A program made the position numbers and the translations under genes. A stretch of DNA of 64,000 bases from Lucinisca nassula (Eukaryota > Mollusca > Bivalvia > Lucinida > Lucinidae). The notes below the pieces were generated by a model. It saw nothing but the letters and a program-made list of their open reading frames with translations. It ran no database searches and was not told the origin of the DNA. The DNA lies in assembly GCA_963580285.1 (NCBI GenBank), contig OY757020.1, positions 99,947,497 through 100,011,496 of the forward strand. The letters run 5' to 3'. Shown one piece after another: positions 11,701-23,700 of this stretch. Position 1 is the stretch's first letter; each line of letters opens with the position of its first letter.

Positions 11701-14700
11701 ATAACGATCGTTACAAAATGACAACAAAGCGCATTTTAAGCATTACCGTGGACACTACAAATGCTTTCTCGTTACAAAACCAGGGCCCAAATTAAACATC
11801 AAAGGCGTCCCGCGGATTCCCGAAAATTTCTCTGTACGGCCAAAAATCTTTACCGAGACGTATAAACCCGCCCACTTTTAGCGGTTTGTAAAAAGTTTGC
11901 TCCGCCTCCTTAGCTGAAACAGCTTTCTGTGTTTATTGAGAACTAAGTACGTCCCATTTTCTGCTTGTGCGGTATTATATTGACAGTCAGAATCACGTGC
12001 GTCGGCACACCTTTGATCGTCATCGGCGTGTAAAAAACGTGTCCAGGTGATTGCTCGGGTGTTTGCATATAATTAAACAGATTAGTAGTTGAGGATAAAC
12101 TAATTATCTCATTGCCGATAAGTGTTTTTTAATCGTGTAAACTTGTTACTGTTTAAATTAAAGCGGGTCGTAATTTAGGTGTTTCATTAGAGATGCAAAG
12201 TGTGACAATATTTTCAAAGATAGATACGCATTTTTTTCTTGAGTAAATAGCAGGTGTTCACTAGGTGAAATGACGAAAATAATTTATAAAATCGCAAAAT
12301 GTTGTCGCGATCGCTGTTTGATTTTGGCGCCTGGAAAATACGTAAAATCGGCGAATGTGACCAGGCCGGTTTGTCAGGGTCCGCGCTGCAGTCTGATCTG
12401 TCTGTTAGCCAAAAGCAAAAAAAAAACAAGAGGGCCATGATGGCCCTGGATCGCTCACCTGATCCATAGGGTATCAAGTGGGCCCCTGGGAGAGCCATTA
12501 TTGACCCAGGCTATAATATGAAATCAGGCCAAAGGGCTAGGAGGAGATGTTGCTTAAAGGTATTTCTATTTTTAGCTCTGGTGGCCATTTTGTTCAGCGG
12601 AGCAGAACCATTTTATCAATTTCGGTATAGGGTCACCCAAGAAACATTTCAGTGAAATTATTTTGAAATTGGGCCAAAGGGCTAGGAGGAGATGTCGTTT
12701 AAAGGTTTTTCTATTTTTAGATCTGGCGCCATTTTGTTCAGCGGAGCGGAACCATTTTAACAATTTCTGTAAAGGGTCATCCAAGGAACATTTCAGTGAA
12801 ATAATTTTGAAATCAGGCCAAAGGGCTAGGAGGAGATGTCGTTTAAAGGTTTTTCTATTTTTAGCTCTGGTGGCCATTTTGTTCAACGGAGAGGAACCAT
12901 TTTAGCAATTTCGGTAGAGGGTCATCCAAGGAACATTTCTGTGAAATTATTTTGAAATCGGGCCAAAGGGCTAGGAGGAGATGTCGTTTAAAGGTTTTTC
13001 TATTTTTAGCTCTGGCGGCCATTTTGTTCAGTGGAGCGGAACCATTTTAGCAATTTCGGTAGAGGGTCATCCAAGGAGCATTTCTGTGAAATTATTTTGA
13101 AATCCGGCCAAAGGGCTAGGAGGAGATGTCGTTTAAAGGTTTTTCTATTTTTAGCTCTGGTGGCCATTTTGTTCTGCGGAGCGGAACCATTTTAGCAATT
13201 TTGGTAGAGGGTCATCCAAGGAACATTTCTGTGAAATTATTTTGAAATCGGACCAAAGGGCTAGGAGGAGATGTCGTTTAAAGGTTTTTCTATTTTTAGC
13301 TCTTGCCGCCATTTTGTTCAGCGGAGCGGAACCATTTTAGCAATTTTGGTAGAGGGTCATCCAAGAAACATTTCAGTGAAATTATTTTGAAATCGGGCCA
13401 AAGGGCTAGGAGGAGATGTCGTTTAAAGGTTTTTCTATTTTTAGCTCTGGCGGCCATTTTGTTCAGCGGAGCGGAACCATTTTAGCAATTTCTGTAGAGG
13501 GTCATCCAAGGAACATTTCTGTGAAATTATTTTGAAATCGGGCCAAAGGGCTAGGAGGAGATGTCGTTTAAAGGATTTTCTATTTTTAGCTCTGGCGGCC
13601 ATTTTGTTCAGCGGAGCGGAACCATTTTAGCAATTTTGGTAGAGGGTCATCCAAGGAACATTTCTGTGAAATTATTTTGAAATCGGGCCAAGGGGCTAGG
13701 AGGAGATGTCGTTTAAAGGTTTTTCTATTTTTAGCTCTGGCGGCCATTTTGTTCTGCGGAGCAGAACCATTTTAGCAATTTTGGTAGAGGGTCACCCAAG
13801 GAACATTTCTATGAAAGTATTTTGAAATCCATTCACTGGTTTAGGAGGAGATGTCATTTAAGTGAATTGTTGACGACGCACGACGCACGACGGACGCCGG
13901 ACAAAAGGCGATCACAATAGCTCACCTTGAGCACTTCGTGCTCAGGTGAGCTAAAAAAAAAAATACCGCTGACTCCTCTAAGTCTGCCCCAAATGATCAA
14001 AGTTGCACGTGTTTCTGCCTGTTTGTCTGAAGCAGTTCCGAGTGTTTTAATAGAGTACAATGGCAAAAATCTTTTGCAAAAGAATTTTTCTTTTTTTCTT
14101 TTTAATCCATATATGACAATGGGCGTCAAGTTTGTTTTATTTGTGTTAAGTTCTACAAACAGTGTAGACAGATCAGACGCTATGTTTTGTGGCGTCTGAT
14201 CTGGGTCTACACGGAAAATGGACCACTAGGCATATATGGGGATGGGTAATGCGATTGTTTTCTTTACTTTTTATTTATTTATTTTGGGGGGTGGTGGGAA
14301 GGGAGTTTTACTTGGAAAGTTGTAAAATTTATACATGCCAAGCAAAAATATTTTTTTTTAGTATGCACTCCTCTGCAGTGTACTGACCGCATGTATGTCA
14401 CAGTTATGAGTATTTTTAACTTCCTCACAGAGCTTTGCTTGATAGTTTTTAGTTTAACATAACAGCCCAGTCAACACTATTCAAGTCATTTTTGAGCCGG
14501 TCAGTTTACCTATCCACACTTTACTAGCCCTCTAAAAGAATATACATGTGATTAAAAATTCAAACAAGAGATTCATAGATTAAATGATATATATTTCTTC
14601 ATCAAAACAATTTTACGATCCGCAAACACCTTGCTTCAAAATTGGGACTTCCTGAATTCTCCAGTGGGACTTCCAGATTTCAAGGGTAGGAAGTCTAGGA

Positions 14701-17700
14701 CTTCCTGAACTTGGGAGTAAATGGAAGCCCTGCAAAACAGAACCCAAGAATTCAGTATGAGAAACTGCAACGGAATGCTCGCCTTGGGACGGTCAGTAGT
14801 AAAGTAGAAGTAAAACAAAGATCAGGAATTGATACAATTAACTTACTCCACCCATAAAAGACACCAAAGGGAAAGAAATACAAACATTAAGCGACCAATA
14901 ATGACAAAATTACCACACTCCGTTTTAAGCCTTATAGATAACTATGGTCATATAACGGAGGTCAGTCTTTCGATGGTTCTACCTGGATTCTTATCAGTGG
15001 TGACTTTAGTTCACTGCATGTTTAACACATTTTATAAGTTACCTCACATATTAAATACATGTATTGTAACGCATTTACCTGATAAAGATATGCTATCTCA
15101 GGACCTGTCAGGTTTATCAGGTCAACGTGACGTCGTCAACGTGACGTCATCAACTTGACGTTGCGCTTTAATGACGTTGCTCTTTGATAACAATCAATAC
15201 CTGTTTATTGATTGCATATTTAAAGAGTGAACAATGCGTGTAACTGATAAATAGAATACCAGATTCGTGTCATTTGATATCAAGTTTATCAGGCTCGGCT
15301 TTGAGAACGCATGTAGAATCGCTCGGCAAGCCTCGCGATTCCACAAGCGTTTTCGAAGCCTTGCCTGATAAAATTGATATCAAAAGACACGAACCTGGTA
15401 TTCTCTATTTATCAGTTACCTCCCATATTAATTACGTTGTAGTGCATTGACCTGATAAAGATAGGCTATCTCAGGACATGTGAGGTTTATCAGGTCAACG
15501 TGACGGAGTCAACGTGACGTCGTCAACATGACGTAATCAACTGGACGTTGCGCTTTAATGACAATCGATATCTGCTTATTAATTGCATATTTAAAGAGTG
15601 TACAATGCATATAACTGATAAATAGAATACCAGGTTCGTGTCATTTGATATCAAGTTTATCAGGCTCGGCTTTGAGAACGCATGTAGAATCGCTCGGCAA
15701 GCCTCGCGATTCTACAAGCGTTTTCGAAGCCTTACCTGATAAACTTGATATCAAAAGACACGAACCTGGTATTCACTATTTATCAGTTACCTCCCATATT
15801 AATTACGTTGTAGTGCATTGACCTGATAAAGATAGGCTATCTCAGGACATGTGAGGTTTATCAGGTCAACGTGACGTTGTCAACGTGACGTCGTCAACAT
15901 GACGTCATCAACTGGACGTTGCGCTTTAATGACAATCGATATCTGCTTATTAATTGCATATTTAAAGAGTGTACAATGCGTATAACTGATAAATAGAATA
16001 CCAGGTTCGTGTCATTTGATATCAAGTTTATCAGGCAAACCTCGCGATTCTACATGCGTTCTCAAAGCCTTGCCTGATATACTTGATATCAAAAGACACG
16101 AACCTGGTATTCTATATACCTCCCACAAGTGTCATAGAGTGCCGGCTGTTGCAGACGACTTTTAAAAACATTGCAATAAAGGGAAAAATTGCTGCAAACT
16201 AGCAATTTCACCTTTTATTGCAGTTTTTGTAATATAAATTTGTAACTGTAAAACTTCCAGTTTTTTAGATTATTTTTTTGTTTCCTAGCTGCAAGTGACT
16301 GACAGCTTTCCCTCATGAAACATCGTTATAAGAGTGTTAAGGATAAGAAGTTGCTATAGAAAAAATATTCAAAATGAAGATAATTGCTATGGTGAGCCCC
16401 CAGGTCCACTTGCACTGTGGTTTCCTGGCTAACCAGTCACTTATTTGACTGGGGGAATGTTTTCAGAACTAGTAACAGTGTTATTAATCACATAATTTCA
16501 CATCAATTAATACGCCTGTGAATTATATGATATAATATTAAAACACTGCTGAAAACTTCCCAACCCTATACGAAAAGAGCAAGGATGAGGTTATAAGCAA
16601 ACATATAAAGTTACTAGCTACTAAAAGCAAAAAAAAAAAAAAAAAAATATGCATGCTTACACTAAATCCACATCATCTGCCTACCATGCTGATATGTTAC
16701 AAGCACCATAGCATACAACAGAGGGTAGTTAATGGGTTAAAGGCACATACTGAGAGATGTACACAAAATTTACTAGAAAACTCGCATTGTGTGGTGCACA
16801 TTTATTTTGGAGAGCATGCTATGAACTTTCCGTTGGTTAACAGTCATAAATAGCAATAAAACAGCCTCTATGATTGATAGTATCCAAGACTATGGCTTTC
16901 CAGTCGGGTTTGCAGTGCAATGTGATCGTCACATGGTGTCCGCCTTTAGTGAAATGATGATGCCAAATAACTCAAAATTACCATTGAAAGTTAAAATATG
17001 AAAGTATATAATACAAAATCGATACTTAATTGTATTTTAAAATGAGATTTGTTTCATTTTTCCAATTAAATTATGCTTTCTGTAGGGACACCATGTGACG
17101 AGAGTATTTTGGTGTCCTCTGAAACGAGCATCTTGTTCTATAAAAACGTCTTTAAATTTTGCGATTTTCATGTTAATCATAATCCTATTTCTATAGTTAT
17201 TTAAACTATAGCTTTATGCAATATTTAAATCAATGCCGATGATCTATTTTATACAAGTAACGTTAGGAATTGAACATAATTAGTAGGATTTGAAAGACAA
17301 AATGTCCCATGACTGTTTTTACTTCAAACAATAAAAGTTTTGAAAAAATAAGCATTCTTTCAAATTGTAAAGACTCTCACACGTGAATACTAATGAAAAA
17401 CAAACAATTTAGTGAATAAAATCAGATAAAATTGCACAAATTTGTGCACAATTGGACACCACGTGACGAGCGTCATTTTCTGCCCACAATGGAAAAAGTG
17501 AGATTTTTTTTTTCTGTACTTCAAAATACTATCTTCTCCATCTAAAAATAAGAAAGCTCAGACATGAAGTCAACTTGTAAAAGTAGTTTCAATCCATATT
17601 ACCTGCGTTTAAAAAATGACCCTCGTGTCACAATTTTACTCACCAGTACCGTGGAATGACCCATCTTACAAGTGGAAGTGTTTGGACTTCACACTGATAG

Positions 17701-20700
17701 TTGCTTTGTTTGTATCACATGACCAAGGTTCAAAGGTTATATCTAGTTTGAATTTCTGAGCACTTTCCAGTTATTTCATTCACCATATTCAATTAATATT
17801 GGTTTTTGAGACAATATTATGGTGTTGATGTATAAAGTAGAGATATGCCTCCTTACAGAACAAGTTTGGTTTCTGAATGTTTTCTAAGTATTTTATTTTC
17901 ATTGATAAAGCTTCTGCAATCAACAAAATGTAAAAGTCAGGCACCATTTTGAAATAAGCTCCGCCTACATCCTTTTATAGAGCAGGTGGGGGTTTAAATT
18001 GGCAATTTACGAACACTTACCGATTGTCATTAGTGCGTCCCAACATTCCGGTGCGGAATATAATCGATCAGTATATTTACTATCATCTGACTGTTATTTT
18101 TCTTTTGATAATTTTTTCGATTTTTCTAGTAAAAGTAACATTTTGGCCATTTTTTCCGGTTGTCCGGTTCATTCAAAAAGTGCAATGTCGTGACATGATA
18201 AAGCTCACTTGTCCTGAGATAGCATATCTTCATCAGGTCGGTGTGCTACAATGCACTTTATATAGGGGGTAACTGATAAGTGGGAAGATTGGGATAGATA
18301 ATGTTGACATTCTGAGAGAGTTACATATAAGAGGGATGGCTCAGATACTGTCTACCATATTCAGCGATGTAGAGACTTCAGATCTTAGCAGGTAACATGA
18401 ATATTGGTACATGTCACTGAGTGACTGACCAGGATTGTGTTATGAAGAGTTTGTGGCTACAGATGACTTGTAACCACAAACTTGATTATAGGTATGGCCG
18501 GCTAATCGGAGCTGAAAAGATAATCGATTATCAGTCCTGCCATTGCGATCGATAATCGATTAGTAATCGTTAAGGTTTCTGTCATAATTTTACCTGTCTG
18601 GCTTTCTGTCTGAGCATGACTCTTACCATATGTTGCACTTTACCATATGTATATTTGAACAGACAGGCCTGAGCAAACAGTGTAGACCCAGATGAGACGC
18701 CGCATCATGCGGCGTCTCATCAGGGTCTGCACTGTTTGCCACTCATTCAGCTATTTTAGGCATAACTTTGGGTAGTAAATTGTACCTATCAAGTAAACGA
18801 TAAAAGCAAATCAGAAATGATAATCATTTTTGTGGGATTTATCGATCGATTAACCGATTACACAATCGTGTCAGCCTTAATTATAGGTGGCCTGTAACCG
18901 CAAACTCTTGATAACAATAGCATTTTGTGTTTTGCAAAACAACTTACGTGTAACCCATAAAATGCCAATCACGACAATCGTCGTCTGCTTTGTTGTCTGC
19001 TGGTTACTTATAAAGTCATTTTTGCAAACAGTCTGAATGCAGATGGGACTTTAGGAGCAGTCTGATCTGGGTCCATCCCAAAATTTAGAAATGGACTACT
19101 GCTTTATATAAGGTGGAAGATTCCATTTGGTACAAAAATGGTTAATATGTAATTGTATCTTTCCTGCTGTATTTTCCAGCATTCATGCAGTTTCTGCTGC
19201 TTGGCGGACCAGTATAGAGAGTGATAGACAGGCCAACAAACGGAGAAAAGAGAACCTAAAGAAGAAAAGAAAACCAGAGTTCCATGGAAAGGTAGGACGA
19301 CAGCCCTCTTTACCCATTTGTTCAAAGCATCATTAGCTTGTTAGTCGTCAAGTTATCTGTTCTAGCACAGTACAATATCTAAAATTCTGCTATTTTTGCT
19401 GAAAAATAAGGAAAGCTTTTGCATATGCAAAAGCTACTCACATTTTTTGAGTAAAAATATTAGTATCTTTGCCATATTAAATGATCAAAGTTTTAATGGT
19501 TTGTTAGCTAACAATGTCGTTAATTTTGAACAACAGGCCCCTGGTTTGAACGGACAGTGAACTTTGAGTGAAGGCAAAGAACAGTATACGGCAGGGAAGG
19601 AAAGAAAGCATGGCCTAATTTGTATTTTCTGTGAAAAAAAAAATTCAGACTAGACAAATCCACTTGTCCACTGACCATGGCAAATGTCTAATGCTGGTGG
19701 ATGAGTGACTATTAATTGTCTTGTCTCTATAAAATTTATCAATCTGGGGCCAGTTCTTCAAAGCATTGTTAGCTTTATGAGATCGTTAGTGGTCATATTG
19801 TTAACTATTCTAGCAAGTAAAATATCTACAATTTTGGTATTTTTGCTGAAAAAATGTGAGCAGCTTTTGTATTTGCAAAAGCTGCTCACAATTTTCCAGC
19901 AAAAAATTAAAGCATATGATCAAAGTTTTAACAATGTTAACTAACGATGTCGTAAGTTATGAACAACTTGACCCAGCATGCCCTAGTTCACGCAGGACAA
20001 GTGAAATTTTGAAGAATTTTCAAGCCCTAATGTAATGTGCACTCATTAGAATTGCCTCATTGAGGCAATTCTAATTAGGGCACACAACTTACCTTTTCAA
20101 GATCATTGAAGAATTATCTGAACTGTTCGGAAATATAGAGATCAGCTTTGAAAAAAACTTCTCTAGGCAGGGCATCAAAAAACAAGTTCAGTTAACCATC
20201 TAGTAAACAGGCCTGGTATCAGCATTTGAGCCTTTGAAATGTCACTGAAATACACTGTACAATTAACCTATTAAAAAAAGAAAAAAAAAATATCACATTA
20301 CCTCGCTGTTATATATAGTGGATAAAGTCATAGTCATAAAAAAAAAATGATGTGACTACACTTGTAATAACACTTGTTTACTGGCGCGTAACGTCATGAT
20401 GCAGTCTGTAGCGATAAAATCTGATTTTAAATCATTGTATGATAAACAGAATCTAACACTCATGGTCATTTTATATGAAATTTATGGAACTCGACAAAGG
20501 CTTGTTTCATAAATTTCATATGAAATGACCACTCGTGTAAGATCTGAGAGGTTAGGTTGAACAGTGGTAATTTGTATATATGCCTGAAAATCATTTTCTT
20601 GCATAGTGGTTTGTTAATCCTCTGCGGCGAAGCGGAGCGGGGATGAATGGCCTTCGTCTGTCCGTCTGTCTGTGCGTAACACTTTCTTGTCCGCTCCATA

Positions 20701-23700
20701 TCTCATGAACCCTTTGATAGATTTTTATTAAACTTTGGTCATTTATTCGTCTCAGTGAGCTGGTGTGCAGAACCCATAAATGAACCATGCCGACTCAAGG
20801 TCAAGGTCACAGTTGAAGGTCACGCGTTTGATACTTGGAATTTCGTGTCCGTTCCATTTCTCCTTTACCCTTGGAAGGATTTTCATTAAACTTTGGTCAA
20901 ATATTCTTCTCAGTGAGCTGATGTGCAGAACCCATAAATGAACCATGCCGACTCAAGGTCAAGGTCACATTTGAAGGTCAAGAATTTAACAGTTTGATTT
21001 TTGTGTCCGTTCCATATCTCCTTTACCCTTCAAAGGATTTTCATTAAACTTTGGTCAACTATCCCCCTCAGTGAGCAGATGTGCAGAAGCCATAAATGAA
21101 CCAATCCGACTCAAGGTCAAGGTCACATTTGAAGGTCGCGAGTTCAAAACTTTGAAATTTTTTTTCGTTCCATATCTCCTTTACTCCTCAAAGGATTTTC
21201 ATTAAACTTTGGTCAATTATCCCCCCCCCCTCCCTCATTGAGCTGATGTGCAAGAACCCATAAATGAACCATGCTGACTCAAGGTCACATTTGAAGGTTA
21301 TGAGTTTAAAACTTCAAATGTTTTGTCTGTTCTATCTCCTTTACCCCTCAAAGGATTTTCATTAAACTTTGGTCAATTATCCCCCTCAGTGTGCTGATGT
21401 GCATAACACATAAATTAACAATGCCTACTCAAGGTCAAGGTCACATTGGAAGGTCACAAGTTTGAATCTTTGAAATTTGAATTTTGTGTCCCTCCCATAT
21501 CTCCTTTACCCTTCAAAGGATTTTCATAAAACAATGGTCAAATGTCCTCATCAGTGAGCTGATGTGCATAACACATAAATAAACCATGCCAGGTCAAGGT
21601 CACAGTTGAAGGTCATGAGTTTGAACCTTTTAATTTTGTGTCCGTTCCATAACTTCTTTACCTTTGGAAGGATTTTCATTAAACTTTTGTGAAATATACC
21701 CCACAGTGAGCTGATGTGCAGAACCATAAATAAACCATGCCAACTCAAGGTCACAGGTAAAGGTCACAAGGTTGAGCCTTTATACAAAGTGCGGCGGGGG
21801 ATTTGGCTGTCCCTAAGACTGCTTTTTTGTTTGTATTGGAGTAAGGATCCAGTCAACTATGGACGATGTGGAAATAAATTCATTTATTTTTTTCTTTTTG
21901 TACAGGAAAATATGAGGAAGAAATCTGCAAGTCCCACATCTCGGAATGTGGCTGGGTCAGGTCCCTTACAGGCCCTTGGTAATCTACAGCTGCAGAACCC
22001 TACTGCTGAAGTGACCCCTGAAAGACAGAGAACCAGGCTGGACCTGTTTGTTGAGGTACATTGTTACACACCAGTTTTTAAAATCAATACTGCAACCCCC
22101 TCCTTGGCATGAGAGGGTTGGTAATTTCATGGGATATGACCAGCAACTTTGTTCCTAGCAGTGTGCAACATGAGTCAAACCAGCTACCTTGTAGATTTTT
22201 CAGTCTTTATGCTCAAATTGCTCTGGCAGTCCAACAAAGATCGAGATGAGTCCTCACATAACTCCAGAAACGTGGGTACTTGCTAGAAGTACCCGCAACA
22301 TAGCCTGATAGTATTTAATGGAAAATAGGAAAATGCTGAATAATTTCAATATTATAATATAAAGTTACCAGGGCCTTCACATTAGTGATGTGCGATATTA
22401 TCGGTATATCGGTATATCGTGATACAGTTCAGAAAAAAAATCATATCACAATACGGTCCGCCAATACCGATATTTTCGATATTTTCTTTTTTTTTTTATC
22501 CATTTTTCATATTTTCTTTCATAACTGATCGGTAAATACAGCTCAGTCTGTCAGTCTTTGTGAGTCCTTAAATACGGTAAAACTAGACCAGTAAGTAAAT
22601 CGCAATAATTGCTGCACTGTCAATTCAGAGATAAACCATCTGTGTTTTTATTACGGTTCAAGTATGACACTATTGTTAATCCCTGTCATAAAATTGCCAC
22701 CCTGCGGTGCGTGTCGATAAGGTGTGAAAATATGGTCATTATGATTCTAATTGGCGTTTATCCTCCAATCACAAAATTTAATCCACAATCAATGTAAAAA
22801 TGATTTAATCGCTCCTCAGACAATTAGCTATATCTAACGGTAGATATTTGCATAATAAAAACGGACTTTTCTATGATCTCATGAATGGTTATGTTTTGGC
22901 GCCAAATAGCAGACGCTGGACGGGAAAAGTCGAACGCTGTTGTTTATTGACACGGAGTCTTTGGGGATAATTCGGGAGCTGTGCAAAGCGCTGGTTTTCT
23001 ATCCACCTCTGTTCACAACCGTTTAGCTATCGAGGAAAGGTTTTTTACCTGTTCCAAACATTTTTATGAAAGAGATACACACAATGACATTAAACACGTA
23101 TGGGGGTGCTAGCGTCGGATAACGAAATTTACCGATCGCATGCAGAAAAATGGTAGCGGTGGTTTGTGGGCGGCGATTTATATCAATTCAAAAATCACTG
23201 ATCGGCTTTTTCTGTATGTCTGGTCTTCGCCGGACATTGCCTGAAAAAAAGCCTGCAGTCCATGACCTCGGCTATAAGACGGGGTCAGTTTGGAGGGAAA
23301 AATCCTCGTCTTATAGCCGAATTTTTACGGTAGGCCAAGCTAGGATTTCGGTGAATCACGCGGCTGTTGTTGTTGTATACGTCACTTTAGTGTAAGCTGC
23401 CCAGCATTTACAAGATTGTGTAATAGAGTGAAAACCAAAACAAACTTTACCATGGCCAACTACCGATATCTAGCATGAACATTTCAGGTTGCAAAAGATA
23501 ACAGTCACAAATAAAGTGACTGAGGCCATCAATCTAATACAACATTTAATAGCACTTTCAGATAGTATCTTTATTTCCCCTCATAACATTGGGACAATTC
23601 TTTTAAGTACCTTTGTTTTGTAAGTAGGTTAAATGATATTTACCCATGAAAACTCCCTTCTCTTTTCCATATATATTGTGGTTTTCAAATTACCAGTGTG

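Larger units (their letters stand above)
10300..17662. mobile_element. Large composite DNA transposon, 7.36 kb, with 23-bp perfect terminal inverted repeats
   Basis: Both ends carry the same 23 bases starting GGGTCATTCCACGG, in opposite orientation, flanked by ATCT on both sides (a possible 4-bp target duplication). Subterminal zones (10680-11770 and 16915-17640) carry many copies of GGTGTCC and TGACGA(T/G)CGT-like motifs, as expected for transposase binding sites. No transposase ORF remains. The interior is filled by a 145-bp array element (12427-13952), a hairpin (about 14154-14213), a SINE piece and a 371-bp palindrome array. The superfamily is unassigned. Confidence 0.7.

Noticed and set aside
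12572..13485. ORFs repeating RARRRCRLKVFLFLALA and similar
   Set aside because: They are produced by the 145-bp tandem units; the repeated peptide follows the repeat period and has no start or splice logic.
21219..21236. Poly-C run as a regulatory element
   Set aside because: It is a local slippage within one unit of the 158-bp array.
22609..23395. ORFs such as MVAVVCGRRFISIQKSLIGFF and its relative at 35592
   Set aside because: They lie inside the shared part of the 22383 and 34597 elements, are short and frame-broken, and show no transposase signature; at most they are decayed element remains.
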